This document shows positions 1 through 7,882 of a stretch of 18,691 bases of DNA, one piece after another. The notes under the pieces are model-generated. The model saw nothing but the letters and a program-made list of their open reading frames with translations, had not been told where the DNA came from and ran no database searches. Position numbers and translations under genes: made by a program. Numbering within the stretch: position 1 is the stretch's first letter; each line of letters opens with the position of its first letter. The stretch covers positions 1 to 18,691 of the forward strand of contig CALKWH010000388.1 in the NCBI GenBank assembly GCA_938004375.1, given 5' to 3'. This stretch comes from an uncultured Pseudomonadota bacterium. Its GTDB lineage: Bacteria; Myxococcota_A; Polyangia; HGW-17.

Positions 1-26
1 TTCCCTACACGCCGCTCTTCCGATCT
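1..26 (+). other. Illumina read-1 adapter remnant (not genomic)
   Basis: The first 26 bases match the 3' part of the standard TruSeq universal/read-1 adapter, ending in the diagnostic GCTCTTCCGATCT. There is one mismatch: ACACGCCGC is read where the adapter has ACACGACGC. It is library-construction sequence left on the contig. Genomic sequence starts at 27. Confidence 0.97.
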
Positions 27-164
27 ATTTCGGACGGGCCGAGAAAGCCCGTCGAGGTGCGCGACCGGCCGCCCGCGCCGCCGCTGCGCGACTACGACGA
101 GCCGAAGGAACAGCCGCCCGCCGAGGCGGACCGGAAGACGCCGGAGGAGCCCGCGGCGAAGTGA
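27..164 (+). CDS. C-terminal fragment of an unknown protein (5' end cut by adapter)
   Basis: An open frame runs from the adapter junction at 27 to a TGA at 162-164, giving 45 residues with no start codon in the window. Nearly every codon ends in G or C, as in the real genes nearby, which supports true coding. The peptide is low-complexity and charged, rich in Pro, Glu, Ala, Arg and Asp (for example PPAPPLRDYDEPKEQPPAEA), and ends PEEPAAK. It looks like a disordered C-terminal tail, so no family can be named. The next gene starts 38 bp downstream on the same strand, so the two may be co-transcribed. The upstream part is missing because of the contig end, not because of a biological truncation. 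Confidence 0.6.
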   Translation: MSDGPRKPVEVRDRPPAPPLRDYDEPKEQPPAEADRKTPEEPAAK

Positions 165-202
165 CCACCGGGGTCGGTGCGCGAACGGGGGAGGGCCACG
201 CC

Positions 203-820
203 ATGAAACACGAGGACCAGCAACAGCCGACGTTCGCCGAGGCGCTCGCCGGCGGCGACTACCATGACGCCGGCCGGTTCGAGGACGTCGACGTGGACCG
301 GCACCGGCTCGACGGCCACACCTTCGAGGGCTGCGCGTTCGTCTCCTGCCGCTTCGGCGAGGCGCCGCTCTCGGGCGCGTCGTTCATCTCCACGGAGTTC
401 GTGCGCTGCGAGTTCCTGCTGACGAAGCTCGCCGGCTCGACCCTCAACGGGGTGACCTTCCGCGAGTGCAAGCTCGTGGGGCTGCACTTCACCGAGTGCA
501 ACCGCTTCGGCTTCCAGCCGGCCTTCGAGGGCTGCCTGATCGACCAGTGCGTCTTCCAGAAGAACACCTGGAAGAAGGGCCGCTTCACGGGGGACCGCCT
601 GCGGCACACCGACTTCCTCGAGTGCGGGCTGAAAGAAGCCACTTTCGACGACTCGACCTTCGAGGAGGTGCGGTTCGAGGGCTGCGACCTCGAGCGCGCG
701 GACTTCCGCCGGGCCGCCGGCTACGCCATCGATCCCGCGAGGAACCGGCTCACCAAGGCCCGCTTCTCGCTTCCCGAGGCCGAGTCGTTTTTACATTTTT
801 TGGGGATCCGGCTGGATTGA
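203..820 (+). CDS. Pentapeptide-repeat protein, Qnr/MfpA-like
   Basis: This 205-residue protein is built almost entirely of pentapeptide repeats with F or L at the central position and often Cys two residues before it (FEGCAF, FVSCRF, FVRCEF, FRECKL, FLECGL, FEGCDL). Such repeats fold into a right-handed quadrilateral beta-helix. In Qnr and MfpA (about 180-220 residues) the helix mimics DNA and binds gyrase or topoisomerase IV. Repeats run from about residue 26 to 172, with a non-repeat break near FGFQPAFEG. Residues 173-205 form a cap (IDPARNRL, then SLPEAESFL and LGIRLD) resembling the end of Qnr-like proteins. I chose ATG 203 because GGGGAGGG lies 7 bp upstream; an in-frame GTG at 161 overlaps the preceding stop and has no such site. 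Function is inferred from family only; gyrase protection is not shown. Confidence 0.85.
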   Translation: MKHEDQQQPTFAEALAGGDYHDAGRFEDVDVDRHRLDGHTFEGCAFVSCRFGEAPLSGASFISTEFVRCEFLLTKLAGSTLNGVTFRECKLVGLHFTECNRFGFQPAFEGCLIDQCVFQKNTWKKGRFTGDRLRHTDFLECGLKEATFDDSTFEEVRFEGCDLERADFRRAAGYAIDPARNRLTKARFSLPEAESFLHFLGIRLD

Positions 821-841
821 GGGCGCCGGGTCCGGCCGCAG

Positions 842-1207
842 TCACCCCGGGAGGCCGAACCTCGCGGCCACGTCGGCGAGGCCCATGGAGATTTCCTCGC
901 GGGAGAAGTCGGCAGCGGCCAGCGCCTCGTCGGAGAGCGCGTTGAGCCGCTCGTAGAACCAGAGCGCCAGGGCCAGGGTGGAAGGCTCGCCGGGGCGAAG
1001 CCGGGAGAAGAGCAGGTCCTCGGCAGCGCCGAGCTCGCCGCGGTCCACCAGCGCGGCCAGCTGCGCGCGCAGGTCCCGGGTCTGGCCGTCGAAGTCCCGC
1101 TCCACCAGCGTCTGGGCGGGTTCGCCGGACTTGAAGGCGAAGCGGATCGCCCGGGCGATGGCGTCCTCGATCTGTCGCAGCAGATAATCTTGTCGGTAAA
1201 ACGGCAT
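842..1207 (-). CDS. Small conserved hypothetical protein, DUF6483-like
   Basis: This 121-residue soluble protein begins MPFYRQDYLLRQIEDAI. It has two amphipathic parts: an N-terminal helix with the DYLLRQIE pattern, and a helical C-terminal half (LSDEALAAADFSREEI, then LADVAARFGL). The N-terminal pattern and the late LSDE segment resemble the uncharacterised DUF6483 family, but I recognise this from memory and weakly. There are no signal peptide, membrane segments or catalytic motifs. ATG 1207 is preceded by AGAGGA at short spacing. An in-frame TTG at 1225 would add six residues and is less likely. The gene lies 126 bp downstream of tamB on the same strand and converges on the pentapeptide-repeat gene, with only 21 bp between the stops. 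Function unknown. Confidence 0.7.
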   Translation of the reverse strand: MPFYRQDYLLRQIEDAIARAIRFAFKSGEPAQTLVERDFDGQTRDLRAQLAALVDRGELGAAEDLLFSRLRPGEPSTLALALWFYERLNALSDEALAAADFSREEISMGLADVAARFGLPG

Positions 1208-1231
1208 CGCGTCCTCTGTCGACAATGATCC

Positions 1232-1258
1232 CCCCGTAGCCAGGAAGGCTACGAGGGG
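1232..1258. repeat. Inverted repeat in the tamB/DUF6483-like intergenic gap
   Basis: GTAGCC (1236-1241) and GGCTAC (1247-1252) form a perfect 6-bp stem with a 5-base loop. It can be extended by CCCC (1232-1235) pairing with GGGG (1255-1258) across a two-base bulge. There is no T-tract on either side, so it is not a classical terminator. It lies just upstream of the minus-strand 842-1207 gene and could be a 5'-leader hairpin or protein-binding site. The rest of 1208-1333 holds only a perfect 10-base palindrome ATCCGCGGAT (1311-1320) and a 5-bp stem overlapping the tamB stop (1322-1336). Confidence 0.5.
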
Positions 1259-1260
1259 CT

Positions 1261-1286
1261 AGCATACGTGGAAAAATGCCATTCAA
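1261..1286 (-). promoter_or_regulatory. Weak candidate promoter for the 842-1207 gene
   Basis: Read on the minus strand, TTGAAT (1281-1286) and TATGCT (1261-1266) resemble -35 and -10 boxes, but the spacer is only 14 bases. The 126-bp gap after tamB is long enough for its own promoter. This is a weak match only. Confidence 0.22.
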
Positions 1287-1333
1287 CCCCGGGTAGTGGA
1301 TCGGGATAGAATCCGCGGATCTGACCATCGCGG

Positions 1334-4300
1334 TCAAAACCCCAGGATGTCCCGCACCGAGCCGCGGAAGTCCATCTTGTACTTGAGCTCCACGCGGGTC
1401 TGCACGTCGTTGGACTCCTCCTGGAAGGTGGTGTCGTCCTCGGTGATGCGCCGGCGCACCCGGCTCATGACCTGCACGCGGTCGTGGATGCGGAAGATCA
1501 ACTGGGCCTCCTGCTGCTGCTGGCCCAGGAAACCCACCTCGACGTTGCCCTTGAGCACCACGTGCTCGCCCCAGAACCGGCGGTCGACGAAGACCTGGAC
1601 CGCCTCGGAGGTGAGCCCCAGTTGCAGGTTGAGCGGCACGTAGCCCTCGAGCATGCCGCCCAGGTCCGGCAGGCCGCCGGCGCCCTTGCGGACCTCGTCG
1701 GGGGTGCGGTTGAGCATGAGCAGGGTGAGCACCTGCGCCGAGTTGAGGCCCGACGAGGAGGACCACTCGAGCTTCATCTGGGAGACGAAGCCGGTCAGGC
1801 GCAGGTTGATGATGTGCTCGTTGTCCATGCGGTCGACGAACAGCATCTCGCCGAGCACGTCGAGGTAGGGCTCATCCTTGGTGTGCCGCGTGAGCTTGGC
1901 GCGGTCGAAGTCGATGCTGCCCTCCTTGATCTCGTAGTTGCCCCGGAGCATGGGGATGCGGAAGGTGCCGCCCGAGAGGGTGACGATGCCGCCGATGGAC
2001 GGGGACGCCAGGGTGCCGCCCACGTGGACCTGGCCCTCGAGCTTGGTCTGGGCGAAGTTGTTGTCGATCTCGATGTCGCCTGTGAGCAGCACCGAGATGT
2101 CGAACTTCATCTGGCCCAGCCAGGGGGTGCTCTCGATGAAGGACTTCGAGCTCTCGGAGGTGCGGGACGCGGGCGTGAGCAGGCGATCGACGAGGTTGAC
2201 GTCGTACTTCTTCTCGTAGCGGGCGTTGAGCAGGTCGACCGAGCCGGCCAGGACCAGCTCCTCGTTCTGGCTGGTGAGCTGGAGGTCACCCATGGCCTCG
2301 AGCTCGTAGGTCCCCGCCGAACGCTCGACCAGGTTGCGGATCTTGATCGCCAGCTGGACGTCCTGGGGGCGGCCCTCGACCCAGCGGAAGTGGCCGTCGA
2401 GATCGATGGTGCCGTCCTCGATGGCCAGGCGGACCCGGGAGAGCTGGACGGTGTTCCCCGAGAAGGCGATGAGGCCGCCGGGCATGAGCGTGAGCTCGCG
2501 GCCGTTGCGGAAAAACAGGCGCACCGACTCCTGGGCCCTGATCTGGCCCAGGATGTTGGGGTTGGCTGGGTTCCCCGTGATCTCGACCTTGAGGTGGGCG
2601 CGCCCGGTGGCGGAGTAGAGGGAGTCGCCCATGACGAGCCCGAGGATGCCGGCCGAGACGGCGCCCTCGAAGGCGAGCCGCACCGTGTCAACGCCGAGCT
2701 TCTGGTTCAGGAAGATCTGGCCGCCGGCCTCGAGCTCCTCCTCGTCGTGGGAGATGCGCACCGCGTGGAGCGAAACCGTGCGTTTGTTCATGGAGATACG
2801 GCCGCTGCGAAGGACAAGTTGGGTCTCGGCGGGGCCTACTGTAATGCGGTTGCCGGCCAGATAGATGTCGCCGGTCACTGGGTCGTCGGGGGTGTCGAGG
2901 TCGGCGGCGAGGTCGAGCACCACCATGCCGTCCACGCGCGGCAGCAGCCCCGGGGGCGCCAGCGCGCCGACGAGCCCCAGGTCCAGGTCGCCGTGGGCGG
3001 AGAACTTGCGTCCCGCGGGGCCGTATACGCCGGCAACTTCGAGGCGCGTCCCCTTGCCGCCGAGCAGAAGCGGCGGGATCACGAGCGCGCCGTTCTCGAA
3101 GCGGACGGAGGCGGGGTTCATGAGGCGGACCACCTCGATGCGCCGGTCGGTGCGCTCGGGGCCGGTCCGCACGGGCAGCCCCAGCTCCGCGCGCGTGAAC
3201 GCGAAGATGGCCTCGACGGGCTTGCCGCCCCCCGCGGCGATGCGCCCGTTGCCGCTGACCCGGGAGGTGACGCCGGCGCGGGACAGGAACTGGGGCGGGA
3301 TCAGGGTCTGGGGATCCAGGTCGGTGAAGGTCACCTGGGAGATCACGAACGCCGGGGCGGCCAGGCCGTAGCGCCCGTTGAGCCCGACGTCCCCGAACAG
3401 GGTTCCCTGGAAGGACGGCTCGTCCTTCTCCCGCGTGAAGCGCATGCGGGAGTCCTTCACCGGCTGCCCCGCGATGGCCGTCTTGCGCAGGGTCGCCTCA
3501 CCGTCGAGCTGGGGTGCGGAGATCGGACCGCGGATGCGCATGTCCAGCGAGGCGAGGCCGGTCACCACGCCGCCGGTGAAGTCGCCGATGGGCAGGTTGG
3601 AGAACAACAGTTCGAGATCGAGCTCGCGGCCGGCCGTGATCCTGCCGGACGAGGTGACCGGGACGCCGGCGACCATGGCGCGCAGGCGGGAGACCTGGAT
3701 GTTGCCGCGGTTGAGCTCGAGGCGGCCGGTGACGCCGGTGACGGGGGTCTTTCCCACGGCCACGCGGGCGGAGTCGAAGTCGACGCTGCCGGTGAGCTGG
3801 TCGACGGGCCCGGAGACCTTCACTCGGCCGTCCAGCGCGCCATCGGCCGCGCCGCCGGTGAGGCCGGCGAGCTGGAGCTTCTGGACCTCGGCGTTGGCGG
3901 TGACGTGGGGACGTCGGCCCGTGAGCAGCACGGCCGCGCTGCCCTTCACCTTGCCCCCGGCGACGTTGACCGTGGCCCCGGACACGGCGATGCGCCGGCG
4001 GTCGGCCACGAGGAAACCGTGGGCGCTGGGCGCCTCGACACCGCCGACGGTGATGCCGCCGGCCTGCACCTGGCCCTCGACCCGCGGGTCGCTCACGTCG
4101 CCGTGGATACGCCCGTTGAAAGACCCGCTGCGGACCAGGGGCGGGAGGCCCAGGCGTCGCAGCACCATGCCCAACTGGGAGGCGCCGGCGTCCACCGAGA
4201 TGGCCATGGAGCCGTCGGGGCCCACGGTGCCCGTGCTCTTCAGGCGCAGCACCGGGGAGCGCAACTGGTTCCGGGTGACGATGAACCGCCCGTCGGAGAA

Positions 4301-5653
4301 GCGCAGGCTCCCCTGGGTGGCCATGGTCTGGAGCAGGCCGCCCGCGCCGGTCATGTCCCAGTCGAACTCGATGTGGTCCCGGAAGGGGAACACCCAGCGG
4401 AAGGTGGCCGTGCCGTCGAGGGTGCGCGGTGTCAGATCCGCGTACTGGGGAGGGACGAAGGGGTGCAGCGGCAGGCCGCGCCCCGAGACGCGGCCGAACA
4501 TGTTGCCAGAGAGCAGATCCCAGAGCCCCTCGAACTGGAAACCGGCCCCCAGCACGGTGCCGGACACGTCCTCGAAGGCAACGACGCCGTGCCCGTCGTT
4601 GCGCTGATAGAACAGCCCGCCCTGCAGGTTCTCGACGGCGGCGCCCGTGGGCGGCTGGTAGCGCAGGTCGCCGCCGCGGACCCAGACCCGCGGCTTGAGC
4701 AGGGTGCCGCGGATGATCACGTTGGCCCAGCTCTGCGGTCCGTCGGTGAGATCCACCAGCGGGATGAAGCGGGAGGCCAGTTGGCCCGGGTTGGTGGCCG
4801 TGGCGTCTACCGAGACGCCGTGGGAGCCCAGGTGGGCGCGGGCCTGCACGGGCGTGACCCCGTTCTCGAGGGCGGTGGCGGCGAAGCGCAGCTCCCACGC
4901 CTCCTGGGGGTCCATGATGCCGTCGGTGAAGGCGACGCGGGTGAAGTTCATCTCCTGGCCGAGGAACTTGACCCACATCTTCTCGGCCGTCGGCCGGGCC
5001 TGCAGGTGGAACCGGTGCGGGGTGGAGACCGAAGCCGAGTTGTAGTGCAGGTAGCCGCCCTCGAGGCTGATGCCGTGGACGGCCAGGTCGGCCGAGGGGA
5101 TGTCGCCGGTGACCCGGATGTTCTTCAGGTGAAAGCGCTTCACACTGATGGTGAAGGGATCGGGGGGCAGCACGGTGGGGCCGGCCGAGGGTTTCGCGGA
5201 TCCGAACAGCCCGACCAGGCCCAGTTCGAGGACCGAGGGGTCCTCGGGCTTGGGGAACATCTCGACGTGGACCGAGCCGCCGTCGACCTCGAGATCCTCG
5301 ATGATCAGGGAGACGTTGCGACGCAGCGGCTCGATGTGGATCAGCGCCGTGGCGTAGGGGACGTCGACCACGAGGGTGCCGTTCACGTCGAACATCTTCA
5401 GGCCGCTCACGCTCACGGGCGTGGGCTGTCCGGCGAGGTAGTCGAGCACCGCCCGCGGGCGCCAGGTCACCGATTTGATCTCCATGCGCCCCCGGCGGTT
5501 CTTGTTGAAGTTGTCACAGATGAAGCGGCCCAGGGCCTCCCCGTGGAAGTGCCGGCGGACGTAGCGCCAGCCGGCGAAGACGCCGGAGGCGAGGCCCACC
5601 GTCACCGTCAGCGCGGTGATCCACTTCCAGTTGTTCCGCAGGAACCGGCCCAT
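1334..5653 (-). CDS. tamB: TamB-family translocation/assembly or lipid-transfer protein
   Basis: This 1439-residue protein has one N-terminal membrane anchor (about residues 11-31, WITALTVTVGLASGVFAG) followed by positive residues. A very long beta-rich AsmA/TamB-like body follows, full of short repeating strands such as GxxxLxGxV and P.v.G.v. The last roughly 400 residues carry the TamB (DUF490) signature, including GGTLASPSIGGIVTLSGG and IKEGSIDFDRA, and it ends RGSVRDILGF. Family members are anchored in the inner membrane and span the periplasm. They act in beta-barrel protein assembly with TamA and, as later work indicates, in phospholipid transport to the outer membrane. E. coli TamB is about 1259 residues, so this is complete and somewhat longer. 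ATG 5653 follows the mutase stop by 10 bp with GGGGTGG as ribosome site. No TamA-like barrel gene is visible in the window. Confidence 0.93.
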   Translation of the reverse strand: MGRFLRNNWKWITALTVTVGLASGVFAGWRYVRRHFHGEALGRFICDNFNKNRRGRMEIKSVTWRPRAVLDYLAGQPTPVSVSGLKMFDVNGTLVVDVPYATALIHIEPLRRNVSLIIEDLEVDGGSVHVEMFPKPEDPSVLELGLVGLFGSAKPSAGPTVLPPDPFTISVKRFHLKNIRVTGDIPSADLAVHGISLEGGYLHYNSASVSTPHRFHLQARPTAEKMWVKFLGQEMNFTRVAFTDGIMDPQEAWELRFAATALENGVTPVQARAHLGSHGVSVDATATNPGQLASRFIPLVDLTDGPQSWANVIIRGTLLKPRVWVRGGDLRYQPPTGAAVENLQGGLFYQRNDGHGVVAFEDVSGTVLGAGFQFEGLWDLLSGNMFGRVSGRGLPLHPFVPPQYADLTPRTLDGTATFRWVFPFRDHIEFDWDMTGAGGLLQTMATQGSLRFSDGRFIVTRNQLRSPVLRLKSTGTVGPDGSMAISVDAGASQLGMVLRRLGLPPLVRSGSFNGRIHGDVSDPRVEGQVQAGGITVGGVEAPSAHGFLVADRRRIAVSGATVNVAGGKVKGSAAVLLTGRRPHVTANAEVQKLQLAGLTGGAADGALDGRVKVSGPVDQLTGSVDFDSARVAVGKTPVTGVTGRLELNRGNIQVSRLRAMVAGVPVTSSGRITAGRELDLELLFSNLPIGDFTGGVVTGLASLDMRIRGPISAPQLDGEATLRKTAIAGQPVKDSRMRFTREKDEPSFQGTLFGDVGLNGRYGLAAPAFVISQVTFTDLDPQTLIPPQFLSRAGVTSRVSGNGRIAAGGGKPVEAIFAFTRAELGLPVRTGPERTDRRIEVVRLMNPASVRFENGALVIPPLLLGGKGTRLEVAGVYGPAGRKFSAHGDLDLGLVGALAPPGLLPRVDGMVVLDLAADLDTPDDPVTGDIYLAGNRITVGPAETQLVLRSGRISMNKRTVSLHAVRISHDEEELEAGGQIFLNQKLGVDTVRLAFEGAVSAGILGLVMGDSLYSATGRAHLKVEITGNPANPNILGQIRAQESVRLFFRNGRELTLMPGGLIAFSGNTVQLSRVRLAIEDGTIDLDGHFRWVEGRPQDVQLAIKIRNLVERSAGTYELEAMGDLQLTSQNEELVLAGSVDLLNARYEKKYDVNLVDRLLTPASRTSESSKSFIESTPWLGQMKFDISVLLTGDIEIDNNFAQTKLEGQVHVGGTLASPSIGGIVTLSGGTFRIPMLRGNYEIKEGSIDFDRAKLTRHTKDEPYLDVLGEMLFVDRMDNEHIINLRLTGFVSQMKLEWSSSSGLNSAQVLTLLMLNRTPDEVRKGAGGLPDLGGMLEGYVPLNLQLGLTSEAVQVFVDRRFWGEHVVLKGNVEVGFLGQQQQEAQLIFRIHDRVQVMSRVRRRITEDDTTFQEESNDVQTRVELKYKMDFRGSVRDILGF

Positions 5654-5663
5654 GCCACCCCGT

Positions 5664-7025
5664 TCATCCGGCGGCGATTTCCTCGCGCAGCCGGGCTGTC
5701 ACCTGCCGCAGCAGGTCTTCCGAGTCGGCCTCCACGTTCAGGCGCAGCAGCGGTTCGGTGTTGCTGGCGCGGACCGAGAACCAGTACTGCGGCGTGTCGA
5801 CGCGGAGGCCGTCAATCTGCGAGAGTGTACCCCGATCGCGGTGAGATTTCAAAAGGCGACTCAATACTTGGTGCGAATCCTGCACCGGGAGGTTGATTTC
5901 GCCGCTGGCGAACCGTTCGCGGTCGAACCTGAGGGCCTCGTCCAGAGATTTTTCCATACGGCCCAGCTCCGAGAGCACGAGCAGGAAGGAGAGCAGCCCC
6001 GAGTCGATGACCCCGCCTCGGAGCGGCACGTAATAATGGCCCGAGAGCTCTCCTCCCACGGCCGCGCCCAGGCGGTGCATGACGGGCTTGGCGTGGGCGT
6101 GCCCCACCTTGCCCATTTGCGGGACGCCGCCGAGGCGCTCGATGGCCTCGGGCACGTGGCGGGAGCAGCGCACGTCGTAGACCACCGCGGCCCCGGGACG
6201 CCGGGCCAGGGCCCACGGAAACAGGAGCGTGAGCACGTGGTCGGCAGGCCGGAAGCGGCCTGCATGATCCACGAAGAAGGCGCGGTCGGCGTCCCCGTCG
6301 AAGCCCACGCCCAGGTCGGCCCCGCGCTCCACCACCTGGCGCTCCAGGTCTCGGCGGTTTTCGGCCTCCATCGGGTTGGCGTCGTGGTTCGGGAAGGTGC
6401 CGTCTGGCTCGGTGAAGAGCGCGTGGATCCGCAGGGGCAGCGAGGCGGCGGCCCCGAGGAGCACCGGGCCTCCCATCCCGTTGCCTGCGTCGGCGACCAC
6501 GGTGAACGGGGGCAGGGTGGCCGGCGGCACCAGGTCGAACAGGAGCGACAGGTACTCGTCGGTGAAGTCGACCCGGCGCACGGGCGCGACGGCTGCCGGA
6601 CGGGAGGTCCACCGGGACTCTCCCGCGGTCCGTCGGGCACGGATCCAGTCGGCGAGCTCCGAGAGCCCGGACTCCAGACCCACGGGGAGGGCATGCTCGC
6701 GGACGATCTTGATGCCGTTGTAGCGGGCGGGGTTGTGGCTAGCGGTGATCATGAAGCCGCCGTCCCGCTGGTGGGAGAGCACCGCCAGATACAACTGATC
6801 GGTGGAGGTCATGCCAAGGAACTCCACCTCGACGCCCTCGCGCACGAGGCCGGCCACCAGGGCTTCGGCGAGCCCCGGGGAGGACGGGCGCATGTCATGG
6901 GCGACGCACACCCGTCGCCAGCCGAAGCGGTCGGCGGCGGCGCGCCCCACCAGAAAAGCGAGCTCCTCGTTCACCTCTTCGGGGAACAGCCCCCGGATGT
7001 CATAACTGCGGAACGGGCTGGCCAT
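5664..7025 (-). CDS. Phosphomannomutase/phosphoglucomutase
   Basis: This is a complete 453-residue alpha-D-phosphohexomutase, the usual length for bacterial PMM/PGM. It interconverts hexose 6-phosphate and 1-phosphate in the cytoplasm, supplying GDP-mannose or glucose-1-phosphate for polysaccharide and LPS. All four active-site motifs are present: the phosphoserine loop TASHNP (residues 94-99, Ser96), the Mg2+ loop DGDADR (243-248), the sugar-specificity loop GELSGHY (325-331) and the phosphate-binding RASNTEP (419-425). The GELSGH loop fits the ManB/AlgC-type dual-specificity group; mannose versus glucose preference cannot be settled by eye. The start at 7025 has GGGGGTGA just upstream. It is the first of a tight pair with tamB (10 bp). 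The lipoprotein gene lies 61 bp upstream, a gap holding TATGAT but no good -35 box. Confidence 0.95.
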   Translation of the reverse strand: MASPFRSYDIRGLFPEEVNEELAFLVGRAAADRFGWRRVCVAHDMRPSSPGLAEALVAGLVREGVEVEFLGMTSTDQLYLAVLSHQRDGGFMITASHNPARYNGIKIVREHALPVGLESGLSELADWIRARRTAGESRWTSRPAAVAPVRRVDFTDEYLSLLFDLVPPATLPPFTVVADAGNGMGGPVLLGAAASLPLRIHALFTEPDGTFPNHDANPMEAENRRDLERQVVERGADLGVGFDGDADRAFFVDHAGRFRPADHVLTLLFPWALARRPGAAVVYDVRCSRHVPEAIERLGGVPQMGKVGHAHAKPVMHRLGAAVGGELSGHYYVPLRGGVIDSGLLSFLLVLSELGRMEKSLDEALRFDRERFASGEINLPVQDSHQVLSRLLKSHRDRGTLSQIDGLRVDTPQYWFSVRASNTEPLLRLNVEADSEDLLRQVTARLREEIAAG

Positions 7026-7086
7026 GCTTCACCCCCGGTCTATCATATTTGTGGACAAACGGCGCGAGGCGGGGTTGAGCGAAGGA

Positions 7087-7791
7087 TCAGTCCACCTTGG
7101 AGAGGGCGGACTGGACGGCCTCGGAGAAGATGGTGAGCGAGGTCAGGCCGCTCTCGTAGGAGATGATCTCCATGTTGCTCAGGTCGATGAAGGCGTTGAA
7201 CGGGTAGGCCGCGATGTTCATGTAGCGCTCGAACAGGAAGTTCGAGTCGTTGGTCACGAACACGGCCTCGTCGTCGTCCCAGTTGTAACCGTCGGAGTAG
7301 CTCTTGGCGTCGGCCAGGGTGGCGGCCTCGCCGTTGTTGTCCTGGGCGACGACCACGAGGAAGGCGACCTCGGGGTACATCTGGGCCACGGTGGACAGGT
7401 GGGGGAACTGGGAGCGGCAGACCGAGCACCAACCGGCGGTGACGCCGAGCATGATCAATTTTTTGCCTTCTGTGCGCATCTGATAGATGTCGTGCATGTA
7501 GAGCATCCCCTGCTCGTCGGCCTGGTCCTTGGCCCAGTCGTTGACCGGGAAGAAGGGGAAGTCCTCCATGGTCTGGTAGCGGCCGGTGCCCACGGGCGGG
7601 CAGGGGTACCAGTCGATGTGGCAGCGGTCGGGGGTCCATTCGCTGGTGGGACGCTGGCCGGGGTACGGCGCGGTCACGGCGGGCAGGCCGACGGCCTGGA
7701 GGCCTTCGGTTTGAACACCGGTGGGTTCCTCCTGGCAGGAGAACAGCAGGACCGGCAGACTGGCGACGAGGGCGAGCATTCGGAAGTTCAT
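7087..7791 (-). CDS. Thioredoxin-fold lipoprotein with CxxC (TlpA/redoxin-like)
   Basis: This 234-residue protein opens with a lipoprotein signal peptide: MNFRMLALVASLPVLLFSC, lipobox around LFSC, Cys19. It then has an additional pair CHIDWYPC (Cys57, Cys64) and a thioredoxin fold with the active-site motif GWCSVCR (Cys122 and Cys125). The AYPFN segment probably supplies the cis-proline. Such envelope thioredoxins reduce or exchange disulfides in exported proteins; the direction of this one is unknown. Its partner could be the cysteine-rich lipoprotein transcribed divergently 91 bp away. That is inference from context. ATG 7791 is preceded by AAGGTGA at short spacing. The gene lies upstream of the mutase-tamB pair and may be co-transcribed. 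Confidence 0.88.
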   Translation of the reverse strand: MNFRMLALVASLPVLLFSCQEEPTGVQTEGLQAVGLPAVTAPYPGQRPTSEWTPDRCHIDWYPCPPVGTGRYQTMEDFPFFPVNDWAKDQADEQGMLYMHDIYQMRTEGKKLIMLGVTAGWCSVCRSQFPHLSTVAQMYPEVAFLVVVAQDNNGEAATLADAKSYSDGYNWDDDEAVFVTNDSNFLFERYMNIAAYPFNAFIDLSNMEIISYESGLTSLTIFSEAVQSALSKVD

Positions 7792-7824
7792 GAATCACCT
7801 TGCAAAAGAAGAGGAAGTTCGAAT

Positions 7825-7842
7825 GGTAAGTCTTGACTTACC
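7825..7842. promoter_or_regulatory. Perfect 8+8 inverted repeat, candidate operator
   Basis: GGTAAGTC (7825-7832) and GACTTACC (7835-7842) are exact reverse complements separated by TT. The element lies in the divergent region between the thioredoxin lipoprotein and the cysteine-rich lipoprotein. It overlaps the TTGACT -35 candidate, so a bound dimeric regulator would be expected to block or control the rightward promoter and perhaps both directions. The surrounding region is clearly richer in A/T than the genes. No regulator gene is in the window. Confidence 0.55.
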
Positions 7843-7859
7843 ACGCCAAATAATATACA
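7833..7859 (+). promoter_or_regulatory. Candidate sigma70-like promoter for the cysteine-rich lipoprotein operon
   Basis: TTGACT (7833-7838) is a five-of-six match to the -35 consensus. TATACA (7854-7859) can serve as -10 with a 15-base spacer, a little short. The start codon lies at 7883 with GGAGG at 7870-7874. No comparable pair was found for the leftward gene. Confidence 0.42.
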
Positions 7860-7882
7860 AGCTGAATGCGGAGGCAAGCGAA

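Noticed and set aside
161..205. GTG at 161 as start of the pentapeptide-repeat protein
   Set aside because: It overlaps the upstream stop and lacks a ribosome site, whereas ATG 203 has a strong one at ideal spacing.
203..820. Calling the pentapeptide-repeat gene a quinolone-resistance determinant
   Set aside because: Only the fold and cap resemble Qnr; sequence alone does not show gyrase protection or resistance.
1484..5896. A 1470-codon open frame on the + strand, antisense to tamB
   Set aside because: Its product is a monotonous Ala/Gly/Glu/Val/His/Asp mixture with no domain, produced by the G/C-rich third positions of tamB read in reverse. It has no ribosome site, and the tamB frame carries recognisable family motifs.
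7026..7086. A separate promoter before the phosphohexomutase
   Set aside because: TATGAT is present on the minus strand, but no acceptable -35 box lies 15-19 bases upstream.
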